Assembly: GCA_050954785.1 (NCBI GenBank) | Contig: JBPBQO010000110.1 | Span: 1 to 40,635, forward strand | DNA from: Lichenicola sp050954785 | Lineage (GTDB): Bacteria > Pseudomonadota > Alphaproteobacteria > Acetobacterales > Acetobacteraceae | Length of the DNA stretch: 40,635 bases | Direction of reading: 5' to 3' | Shown: piece after piece, positions 8,311-14,872 of the stretch | Layout: every line of letters starts with the position of its first letter | Numbering within the stretch: position 1 is the stretch's first letter | Notes under the pieces: model-generated | What the model saw: the letters and a program-made list of their open reading frames with translations, nothing else | Databases searched by the model: none | What the model was told of the DNA's origin: nothing | Made by a program: the position numbers and the translations under genes

Positions 8311-9008
8311 CAGACGCTAGGCCCAAGCGCCCACGGCCATGCGAGATGCGTACCGGGAAAGGATCGACGGCCGCCATAACGATAGACACGGCTGCCACCG
8401 TCCTTGGCGGCGTATTCGTCCAGCGCCTTCACGAAGGCCTCTTGATCGCCCGATGCGTCCAGTTTCTTCTGTTCGCGCCAACGCCAGATCAACCAAAGCT
8501 TCAGCAGCCGTTCGGACAGGACAAATGTGTCCGTGTCTGCCGAGAATTGCGATGCCGGCGTTCCCGCAGTCGAACGTGCCCACTGGTTCGATATGTAGGC
8601 GAAGCGCGTATCACCGGCCGGCGCCGGGTTAAACTGAATCTGTCCGCCCGTGATGATCCAGCCGCCCGGCGACGACTGAAATCCCGCAGCGGTGTCGCGC
8701 ATGAACGCACTGAGGTCGGGATAAGCGAAATAGCCCCACAGTCGATAAACCGACGCCTGCACGTCGCTGTCGATCATCATACGTCCATAGTCGGACGGCA
8801 GCGCGAATGAGGTCGCTACGCCGTCCCCCGTCAGGTCCGCCACGGCCTGAAGCTGCGTCCAATCCTGATACTGCGCGATATCCTCGCCAGCCTCGTTCAC
8901 CAGATCGGCTATCTCCTGCTCAAACCTGCCGGTCGATGCGAAAAACGCCGTGGGCCTGCGCCCCATGAGTGCGAGCGCGGCCGACTGCATGGAGGCGAGG
9001 ATAGTCAT
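8310..9008 (-). CDS. Head-tail adaptor protein (P22 gp4 / T7 gp11-like)
   Basis: 232 residues. The N-terminal helices (residues 1-50, with EIADLVNEAGEDIAQYQDW) followed by a small beta domain and a C-terminal helix pair (SERLLKLWLIWRWREQK) match the head-tail connector family that binds below the portal ring. The motif N-E-A-x-x-D-I-A-x-x-x-D-W is characteristic of these adaptors. It lies between the capsid cluster and the hub protein, the conserved position for this function. Its start overlaps the small upstream gene by ATGA. Confidence 0.7.
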   Translation of the reverse strand: MTILASMQSAALALMGRRPTAFFASTGRFEQEIADLVNEAGEDIAQYQDWTQLQAVADLTGDGVATSFALPSDYGRMMIDSDVQASVYRLWGYFAYPDLSAFMRDTAAGFQSSPGGWIITGGQIQFNPAPAGDTRFAYISNQWARSTAGTPASQFSADTDTFVLSERLLKLWLIWRWREQKKLDASGDQEAFVKALDEYAAKDGGSRVYRYGGRRSFPGTHLAWPWALGPSV

Positions 9009-9187
9009 TTCTTAGCGTACTGCTGCAACGCCATAACAATCGAATAGACGAGCATGTCGTTTTGCTGGCCCATCTGCACATCAAGCCCGAAAATCAGATC
9101 TCCGACGCGAATCCGATCACGAAGATTTGCACCATCAGAAACCACCTTAGCCGATGACAAATCTAGATTCTCATCAATGATAAACAT
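9005..9187 (-). CDS. Small protein between capsid and adaptor genes
   Basis: 60 residues, starting MFIIDENLDLSSAKVV, with a good ribosome-binding site (AGAAGGA) just upstream and an ATGA overlap with the adaptor gene. The sequence is mixed alpha/beta with no Cys and no membrane segment. I do not recognise the family. Its invariant-looking position suggests a minor capsid or connector component, but that is inference. Confidence 0.6.
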   Translation of the reverse strand: MFIIDENLDLSSAKVVSDGANLRDRIRVGDLIFGLDVQMGQQNDMLVYSIVMALQQYAKK

Positions 9188-9199
9188 TGGCTTTTCCTT

Positions 9200-9919
9200 C
9201 TAAGCGGCGCGTAACGTCTGCAACGACTGCACCAGCGTGGCGCGGCTAGGATTACCACGAGGCCGCATGCCGTCGTTCAGCTTAGCGATCTCGTCCTTGA
9301 GGTCGTTGTCGGACAGGTCACCGAACGTGTCATCAGCAGCCTTGAGCGCCGCCTCGATGCCGGCCGGCGTGCTGTCTACCGCAGGCACCATCGAGGCGCG
9401 CAACGCGGCCAGCTCGGCCCGCAACAACTCGACTTCGCCCAACGCCGTGGCGCCCTTGTCACGATCAGCGAGGAAGGCGCGTGCCGCATCACGAAGCGCG
9501 TTGGCGTGCATGCCCAGCGACTTGATAGCAGATCCTTCAAGTCGGTTGAGCGATTCGATCGAATACACACGAAGCGCACGGCACAGTGAAAGCTGCTCAG
9601 GCGTCACGTTGTACGTACGGAGCATCTCCAGCGGAGTGCCGTTGGCCTCCTGCGGGTTACCTTCCTTGAAGGCGCGGTACTGATCCGGCCAGCGCTCGGC
9701 GTACGTGATGACCTGATTGCCCTCACGCTTCCAGAACGCACCCGTGGGAAAGATCGGGGAATAGTTCTTGGAGCCGGCGAACCGGACCTCCACGACCTCA
9801 TGCGGCTCCATTACCGCCAGTCCGGCCGCCTCCGACTTGGGCACGTTCTCAATGTCCATCCATTTGAAAACAGGCGTGATCGTGATGTCACGATCGTCGA
9901 TGACAGCGAGAGCTACCAT
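9200..9919 (-). CDS. Structural protein of the head module, function unknown
   Basis: 239 residues. The N-terminal third is beta-rich (VALAVIDDRDITITPVFKW), the middle is helical with a Leu/Ala heptad region (LGEVELLRAELAALRASM). The C-terminal 45 residues (DNDLKDEIAKLNDGMRP) look like a small helix-extended-loop-helix (HeH/SAP-like) domain ending RATLVQSLQTL, which in other proteins binds nucleic acid. It follows the capsid genes and precedes the adaptor, separated from the capsid-side gene by a stem-loop. Possibly a head completion or DNA-contacting protein. Confidence 0.55.
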   Translation of the reverse strand: MVALAVIDDRDITITPVFKWMDIENVPKSEAAGLAVMEPHEVVEVRFAGSKNYSPIFPTGAFWKREGNQVITYAERWPDQYRAFKEGNPQEANGTPLEMLRTYNVTPEQLSLCRALRVYSIESLNRLEGSAIKSLGMHANALRDAARAFLADRDKGATALGEVELLRAELAALRASMVPAVDSTPAGIEAALKAADDTFGDLSDNDLKDEIAKLNDGMRPRGNPSRATLVQSLQTLRAA

Positions 9920-9940
9920 GGGTCAGAGCTTTCAAAAGAG

Positions 9941-9973
9941 TTGGCGGGGCCAGCTTCCAACCAGCCCCGCCAA
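9941..9973 (-). terminator. Stem-loop terminator or attenuator downstream of the capsid genes
   Basis: A perfect 10-bp inverted repeat (TTGGCGGGGC at 9941-9950 and GCCCCGCCAA at 9964-9973) with a 13-base loop lies between two leftward genes. Read on the minus strand, the stem is followed by CTCTTTTG, a short U-rich tract. This suits partial termination that keeps capsid transcripts more abundant than distal tail transcripts, or protection of an mRNA 3' end. Confidence 0.65.
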
Positions 9974-9977
9974 ATGG

Positions 9978-10289
9978 TTACAGGGTCGACTTGCGCGCCC
10001 AGAAGTACGCGTTTGCAGCGACACCCGCAACCGGTGCGTAGAAGTTGCCCGCACCGGCCGCCGCGGTCATCTGCGGCTCGGTGACGACGATCGCCGTACC
10101 GGGCGAGGCGGCGGCCGCGATTGCAGCCGATGCCTGAACGAACACATACGCGTGCCCGTCATCACCATCTTCCTTGTCCCCGACTTTGGGACTAACGATG
10201 TTCTTCGGATCATACCAGACGCTGCCGGCGGGAATGACCTGAAGGAAGTTCGGCCCAAGCTGGGGCGAAGTGCGGAAAGGGGAGGGCAT
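9978..10289 (-). CDS. Possible head decoration or minor capsid protein
   Basis: 103 residues directly downstream of the major capsid gene, with 12 bases between them. The sequence is Ala/Gly/Val-rich and looks beta-rich, starting MPSPFRTSPQLGPNF, with PAGSVWYDP near residue 21. Small beta proteins next to the major capsid gene often decorate the capsid at its three-fold axes. No specific family is recognised. The stem-loop right after its stop marks the end of the highly expressed capsid segment. Confidence 0.5.
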   Translation of the reverse strand: MPSPFRTSPQLGPNFLQVIPAGSVWYDPKNIVSPKVGDKEDGDDGHAYVFVQASAAIAAAASPGTAIVVTEPQMTAAAGAGNFYAPVAGVAANAYFWARKSTL

Positions 10290-10301
10290 ATCTTGTTCTC
10301 C

Positions 10302-11315
10302 TTACGAGGTCGTGCGGATGCGGTAGGAGAACAGCGGGTTCTCCAAGACGAGCTGGCCCGACCACACGATACCCTGCGCGATGGCATCCTGATTGATCGG
10401 ACGCATGCCGTTTCCAGGGTGGAACGGCACGAACGACTGGCCGGGGAACTCGTAGATACTCATCCCCTCGCTATCGATGCCGTACACCGTGTTGGCCGGC
10501 ATGACATTGCCGATGCCACCAGCGGCAATGATATCGACCGGGCCGGCGGGCGTGATGTACGACAGGCCCGAGAACCCGAGCGTCGCCATGCGCTCCGACA
10601 TGATGCGCTGATGCGCCACGAACGCCGCCGAAATAGCGGAGTAGGACAACGCGTCCGCAATCAACAGATCCGCATACCGCCCGTTGCGCGACCGCGCGAG
10701 GCTGATACGCTCGATGATCGGGCGTACCGTCGTCGCGTCCCAAGTCGTGTACGGTGCCACGTCGCCGCTCGCGATGTTGAACACCGAGGTGCGCCAATTG
10801 GGAACCGCCGCGCGATCGATGTTGCCGTACGTGCCGACGTTCGGGATGATCGGGATGGCGCCGCCCAGACCCACCATCTGCCGACCGCCGTAGCCGGTGC
10901 CGTCGCCGACGAGGGAGTACTCAAACTCCTCCTTCACCGACGCCTCAGCCGCCGTCATGTACGTTTCCATAAGGTCGATGACCTCATCCTCGCCGCGCGT
11001 GTAGAGCATTTCTGTGCCCGTCAGCGAGAACATGGAAACGACACGCGACCAGTTGAAAACGGCCGAGTTGAGCAGTTCCTTCGGCGTGATCTCAATCTTG
11101 TCGTAGCCTGTGAACCACTGCGCTTGCAGCTTGTCGAACATGATCGGCACGCGCAGTTCAGGCCCGCCCGCGCGCTTGACCTTGATCTTGCCCTTTTCAC
11201 GAAGCAGCTTCGTGAGGGGGGTAGAGTTGTAGACGATATCCTGAATGGCCTTCGAGCGGCGCGCGGTCGCGGCGGTCAAAAGCTGTCCATAGTTACGATC
11301 GGTGGTGATCGACAT
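10302..11315 (-). CDS. Major capsid protein
   Basis: 337 residues, forming the icosahedral shell. The N-terminal helix region (RSKAIQDIVYNSTPLTKLL) is followed by a beta hairpin with GPELRVPIMF, an E-loop-like segment. A long helix (EDEVIDLMETYMTAAEASVKEE) fits the HK97-fold spine helix. A P-domain/A-domain region then includes RNGRYADLLIADALSYSA, and the C-terminal strand is QGIVWSGQLVLENPLF. It is preceded by the scaffold gene and followed by a decoration candidate, the normal order for podoviruses. The ATG has a good ribosome-binding site (TAGGAG). No protease gene is seen nearby, so maturation probably relies on a separate scaffold, as in P22. Confidence 0.85.
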   Translation of the reverse strand: MSITTDRNYGQLLTAATARRSKAIQDIVYNSTPLTKLLREKGKIKVKRAGGPELRVPIMFDKLQAQWFTGYDKIEITPKELLNSAVFNWSRVVSMFSLTGTEMLYTRGEDEVIDLMETYMTAAEASVKEEFEYSLVGDGTGYGGRQMVGLGGAIPIIPNVGTYGNIDRAAVPNWRTSVFNIASGDVAPYTTWDATTVRPIIERISLARSRNGRYADLLIADALSYSAISAAFVAHQRIMSERMATLGFSGLSYITPAGPVDIIAAGGIGNVMPANTVYGIDSEGMSIYEFPGQSFVPFHPGNGMRPINQDAIAQGIVWSGQLVLENPLFSYRIRTTS

Positions 11316-11324
11316 TGGGTGCTC

Positions 11325-12518
11325 CTAAGCTCGGTTGAGCCGGCGCGCCTCCTTTCGGAGACTTTCCCCGATGGATTCGCCGGCCTTTGCCTCGGGCTCG
11401 TACGTTTCCGACACGGACCCAGGCGATGACTTGATGGAGCGGCTGAAGCTTTCGACAGCGCCGCGCTGACCGTTTGCAGGGTCCGCGCCGTCGCCGAGGT
11501 CGTTGGCATGTGAAGGCGGGTTGATCCGCTCGGCCATGTCATACGCCGCTGCGAGCCGGTCTTGCGGACTCAAGCTCTGGGGTATTCTACCAGATTGCAG
11601 AAACATCGCAATATCGTTTGACAGTTCATCGAACCGTGGATTCTGCGCCTTGAACGGAGCGATGACGGCATCGTGCACGCGGCCCTGCTCGGCGGCTTGA
11701 AGGCGACTTTCAAGCTGAGCGACGCGCGGGTCTTCACGCTGCGCCTGTGCGGGCGGCGCGACCATCCGCTGATAGTCCTGCGGCTGCTGCTGTGCGATGT
11801 ACTGCGCTACCTCATACAGCGAAAACGGCTGCCCATCAGCCTTGCGGGGGCCGACTTCCATCAGGATCTTGTTGAGGCCAGCGACCGGGTTCGTCTGTAG
11901 ATCGTGCTCAATTTCGGTCAGCTTGGCGAGAGACTGACTCAAATCGCGCCCGTTACTGCGAGCTAGGTCGTCGTATTGACGCACGCTCTCGTAACGCTCG
12001 TTGACGGTCCGGCTCTGCTCCGTGGCAGAAGCGTGCTCATCAGCCATGCGCAAGAATTCTGAACGAACCTCGCGAGGCACGTTGCGCCATTGCTCCTTGG
12101 CCTTGGGTAGAAAGTTTGCCGGCGCGTTGTAAATGCGCTTGTCTAGCTGGGCCTCATGCGCCCGCTTTTCTTCATCGGTCGCGTTAGCATCTCGCTCCGA
12201 TGCGCGTTCAGCGCGAGCAGCCTTGGGTGCGAACTTGCCGTCCTCGGCGCGCGGTTTGGCCGGCTTGTCCTCAACGGCCTTCTCAGGCTTATCGACGTCG
12301 GCCTTATCGCCCTCCGCCTTCGCGTCCTTGTCCGCTTCATCCTTGGCTGGCTCGGCCTTATCAGGCGCCTTGTCCGCTTCTTCCTTGAACACCGCCTCCA
12401 AATCGCCGCGCGGGGACGTATCCACCGGCTCCAGCACGACACCACCGCCGGCAGCAGCCGGACCGCTGTCAGTGTCGATTGTGGTGGAAAGCGTGTCGGC
12501 GTCTGCGAAGTCAGTCAT
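11325..12518 (-). CDS. Capsid scaffolding protein
   Basis: 397 residues from ATG 12518 (GAGG upstream). Residues 40-110 are extremely charged and low in complexity, with runs of Lys, Asp, Glu and Ala. Residues 130-270 are coiled-coil-like helices, and the C-terminus is helical and basic (SLRKEARRLNRA), a typical coat-binding tail. Scaffolds direct capsid assembly and are lost before DNA packaging. The position immediately before the major capsid gene supports this. The start overlaps nothing but follows the previous TGA by one base. Confidence 0.75.
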   Translation of the reverse strand: MTDFADADTLSTTIDTDSGPAAAGGGVVLEPVDTSPRGDLEAVFKEEADKAPDKAEPAKDEADKDAKAEGDKADVDKPEKAVEDKPAKPRAEDGKFAPKAARAERASERDANATDEEKRAHEAQLDKRIYNAPANFLPKAKEQWRNVPREVRSEFLRMADEHASATEQSRTVNERYESVRQYDDLARSNGRDLSQSLAKLTEIEHDLQTNPVAGLNKILMEVGPRKADGQPFSLYEVAQYIAQQQPQDYQRMVAPPAQAQREDPRVAQLESRLQAAEQGRVHDAVIAPFKAQNPRFDELSNDIAMFLQSGRIPQSLSPQDRLAAAYDMAERINPPSHANDLGDGADPANGQRGAVESFSRSIKSSPGSVSETYEPEAKAGESIGESLRKEARRLNRA

Positions 12519-12519
12519 G

Positions 12520-12909
12520 TCAATCCTCAAGCACTGTCAGGGGAGGGACGCGACCGTTACGCACGTCCTCGATACCCGCGCGGATATCGTCACGACGTTG
12601 CTTCCGGTCGAAATCAGGTGGTGTGAACTTGGGATGCGGCTCGTTGCCCATCTCGACGTAGCGTTCGCCCTGGGGGTTGCCGCTCGGCTCATAGGTCCGC
12701 CGCAGCCCGGCCAAGCTGTCGTACATCTTGCCGTCCGCGCCACGGCACGGGTCGATACTGTCGCGCCGGATAGACGGGCATGGGAAGCTGCTGCGCGCGG
12801 GATCAACCTTGCGATCGGTACGACGGAGGCACTTGCGCCCGTCGTCGAACACGAACCACGCCTCGTTCGGATTGAACAGGGAAGGCTCCACGCGCAGCAA
12901 CTCGGCCAT
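12520..12909 (-). CDS. Small protein of the capsid operon, unknown
   Basis: 129 residues with four Cys in its first half (KCLRR, FPCPSI, DPCRG), which is unusual for a capsid-operon protein and may indicate metal binding, although the spacing is not a classical ribbon. The C-terminal 60 residues are charged (GMRRTYEPSG-like turn, then DFDRKQRRDDIRAGIEDVR). It lies between the Rmf-like gene and the scaffold. No family recognised. Confidence 0.6.
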   Translation of the reverse strand: MAELLRVEPSLFNPNEAWFVFDDGRKCLRRTDRKVDPARSSFPCPSIRRDSIDPCRGADGKMYDSLAGLRRTYEPSGNPQGERYVEMGNEPHPKFTPPDFDRKQRRDDIRAGIEDVRNGRVPPLTVLED

Positions 12910-12911
12910 CG

Positions 12912-13211
12912 TCAGCTCTTCTTGTTCAGATCGGCCAGCGTATCGGTCTGGCCCTTGGCCGCGCTCGCCTTGGGCTTGTCGTCGGTGGGCTTGCCATCAT
13001 CGTCATGGCTGTCCTGCTGATCGACCGGGCCGGAAGTCTTGTCGCGTGCGGCGGCAGGTTCACCAGCATCGTAGCCGGCCTTCCACGCCTTGCCCGGCGC
13101 GCTGTCGGCATCGTATGGCGCGTCGCTCGGGTTGATGGACGACAGGCGCGCGCGCATGCCCTGCTCGTATTCGATCGGGTTGGTGTTGATCGGGTTTTGC
13201 TCGTCAGCCAT
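12912..13211 (-). CDS. Rmf/CrpP-fold small protein in the capsid operon
   Basis: 99 residues with a strong ribosome-binding site (AAGGAG). Residues 14-52 show the Rmf/CrpP pattern: Y-x-x-G-x-x-A-R, then a P-Y (DAPYD), then AWKAGYDAG, matching the layout of ribosome modulation factor (G-Y-x-A ... P-Y ... W-x-x-G-W). The remaining C-terminus is a charged, low-complexity tail (DKTSGPVDQQDSHDDD). Rmf dimerises ribosomes in stationary phase; phage CrpP-fold proteins have no settled role. A ribosome-directed role would be inference. A second protein with the same pattern lies at 23045-23245. Confidence 0.6.
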   Translation of the reverse strand: MADEQNPINTNPIEYEQGMRARLSSINPSDAPYDADSAPGKAWKAGYDAGEPAAARDKTSGPVDQQDSHDDDGKPTDDKPKASAAKGQTDTLADLNKKS

Positions 13212-13273
13212 GTTCATTCTCCTTCGTTGAACGATATCATCAAGCGGCGATCTGCGGTCGAACTCAGGACCAC

Positions 13274-13501
13274 TCACGAAACGACCTCTTTAGCGAGGTC
13301 AGGCGCCATACTACACTCAATCAGCCGCCGCGCATCTTTAGTGCCAGCAGCCTGTGCGGCGAGTTCGATCGCCAAGCGTGTTGGGACGGATTTCTCCATC
13401 AGCGACGTGGGGCTCCCGACACCAGCAGCGAACTGCGCGACGACTTCGTTCGCCACGGCCGGAACCATGCCGAGTTCGACGAGGCGGGTTACGGTGGTCA
13501 T
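13274..13501 (-). CDS. Small helical protein of the capsid operon
   Basis: 75 residues, MTTVTRLVELGMVP at the N-terminus. It appears to contain two similar segments: RLVELGMVPAVANEVV near residue 6 and RLIECSMAPDLAKEVV near residue 58. This is an internal duplication of a small amphipathic helix-turn-helix-like unit (R-L-[VI]-E-x-x-M-[VA]-P-x-[VL]-A-[NK]-E-V-V). Such symmetric repeats can pack as a mini-bundle or a protein-binding module. The GAGGGAG before the ATG supports expression. Function unknown. Confidence 0.65.
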   Translation of the reverse strand: MTTVTRLVELGMVPAVANEVVAQFAAGVGSPTSLMEKSVPTRLAIELAAQAAGTKDARRLIECSMAPDLAKEVVS

Positions 13502-13514
13502 TTCATTGTCTCCC

Positions 13515-14069
13515 TCATTGCGACGGCTCACCTGCCACAACCATAACCGCCGTGCCCTGCGGCACCTTGGCAGCGAACGGATTGTTCGTCAGGCTTACAC
13601 CAAGGCTGACCGTGTTCGTCTGCGACGTTGCGGCCCAGCACGTTCCGCTCGCCGTCGTGGCGGTCCGTGTGGTTACACCGCACTGATATGGCAACGTCGC
13701 ACCGCCGGCCTGGATAGCTTCCGCTTGCACGATCGGGCTAGTGCTAGTGAACGGACGACCAAACGTGACTGCCCAACTGCCACTGGCGTCCATAGTGACG
13801 ACATTCGCGCGCTGAATTGCCGTCGGTCGCGTCCCGTCTGGTCGGGTCATGCAGGTTGGCGCGACACCCGCAGAACCAGTTAGCGTGTCAGGCAGGGGCG
13901 TGGAACACGGGGCCGGCGTTGCCGCAGTGATTGCGGCTGTCACGTCGGCGGGGCGGACCAGCTGAGACGTGTCCACTGGCGGATAACTCGTCTGTGCGCG
14001 CATGATGGCCGGAGTTTGCCACGCGACACCGAGCGACACCGCGATCAGTCCGAAGCTAGCCCAACGCAT
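13515..14069 (-). CDS. Exported protein with signal peptide, beta-rich (first of a pair)
   Basis: 184 residues. The start is chosen at ATG 14069, which shares a base with the upstream TGA. It opens MRWASFGLIAVSLGVAW, a Sec-type signal peptide or anchor. Residues 90-184 form a beta domain containing SGSWAVTFGRPF and GTAVMVVAGEP, with Cys at VAPTC, PYQCG and GTCWA, consistent with oxidised disulphides outside the cytoplasm. Signal peptides are unexpected for virion proteins made in the cytoplasm. It could act at the cell envelope, for example in superinfection exclusion, receptor masking or release. Function unknown. Confidence 0.65.
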   Translation of the reverse strand: MRWASFGLIAVSLGVAWQTPAIMRAQTSYPPVDTSQLVRPADVTAAITAATPAPCSTPLPDTLTGSAGVAPTCMTRPDGTRPTAIQRANVVTMDASGSWAVTFGRPFTSTSPIVQAEAIQAGGATLPYQCGVTTRTATTASGTCWAATSQTNTVSLGVSLTNNPFAAKVPQGTAVMVVAGEPSQ

Positions 14070-14872
14070 CAGAAATCCTCCACGAACGTATGGTTTGTGG
14101 CAGCGGCGCACACGCCGTAGAACGGCGCAGCGGTATCTCGCGCGAATGACATGCCAGCTGCCGGCGCGGCGCTATTGTCGGGAATGTACCCTGTCGTAAG
14201 CGTAACAGCGGGACCGCCATAGGCGCAGTTCGTAGCGGCTTGCTTAGAAACCGTGATACGTTGCCGTCCTGCGCGCCCCGCAGCAATCAGCGTCGCCGTC
14301 ATTCCGACTGACACCTGCCCCGTCGCGATATTCGAGCCGCCCTTGGCGACGGTCCACAGACCGTTGCCGTCCTTGACCGGCAGTTCGGCGTTGCCGGAGA
14401 CGTTGTTGTACACCAGCATCCCCGACGCATAGGGGCGCGAGCCGCCATCTGCTTGCATCGGGATAGCGAGGCTGGCGGCGCCGTAGGTGCCGAAGCTTGA
14501 AACGGCGATGCCGGGAGTCGTGAACACACCTGCGCCGTTCAATGTATACCAAGCCTTCACACGGCTGCCCGCGGGCACTGCCGTTGGCGTTGCGCTACTT
14601 GCGTAGCCGCCAATCCCGACCGGATTGCCCGCGTCCGTTGCACCAGAGGCCACGTTGCCCTGTACGGTCTGGGCATTGGCGCCGGTTGCGGTCTGGTTGC
14701 CAGCAGTCGCACCGCCAGCGCTCGTAGTAGGCAGCGGATTGGCGGCGGTTACAGGCGCGCAACTGAGATTGGAACCGACAACGCAAGGCGCGCTAATCGG
14801 TCCTAAATACTGCGCATGAGCTGCACCCGCGCAAACCAGCAGCGACAAGCCAACTAGATATTTCTCGTTCAT
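14069..14872 (-). CDS. Exported protein with signal peptide (second of a pair)
   Basis: 267 residues. The N-terminus MNEKYLVGLSLLVCAGAAHA is a textbook signal peptide, with cleavage probable after AHA before QYLGPI. The mature part is Ala/Gly/Thr-rich and beta-like, with Cys at PCVVG, LSCAP, TNCAY and GVCAA that may form disulphides. It resembles low-complexity phage surface or decoration proteins with strand repeats (AKGGSNIATGQVSVGMTATLI). It lies directly after the portal gene (ATGA overlap) and is coupled to the second exported protein. Its presence in the structural operon together with a signal peptide is unusual, and no family is recognised. Confidence 0.65.
   Translation of the reverse strand: MNEKYLVGLSLLVCAGAAHAQYLGPISAPCVVGSNLSCAPVTAANPLPTTSAGGATAGNQTATGANAQTVQGNVASGATDAGNPVGIGGYASSATPTAVPAGSRVKAWYTLNGAGVFTTPGIAVSSFGTYGAASLAIPMQADGGSRPYASGMLVYNNVSGNAELPVKDGNGLWTVAKGGSNIATGQVSVGMTATLIAAGRAGRQRITVSKQAATNCAYGGPAVTLTTGYIPDNSAAPAAGMSFARDTAAPFYGVCAAATNHTFVEDF

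Noticed and set aside
9768..11429. A 553-codon plus-strand open frame opposite the capsid genes
   Set aside because: It mirrors the high-GC codon pattern of the major capsid and neighbours, its protein is Arg/His-rich without domains, and it has no coupling with other plus-strand genes.
12133..13020. A 295-codon plus-strand frame opposite the scaffold and Rmf-like genes
   Set aside because: The protein is Ser/Ala/Leu low-complexity, arising as the complement of the charged scaffold repeats.
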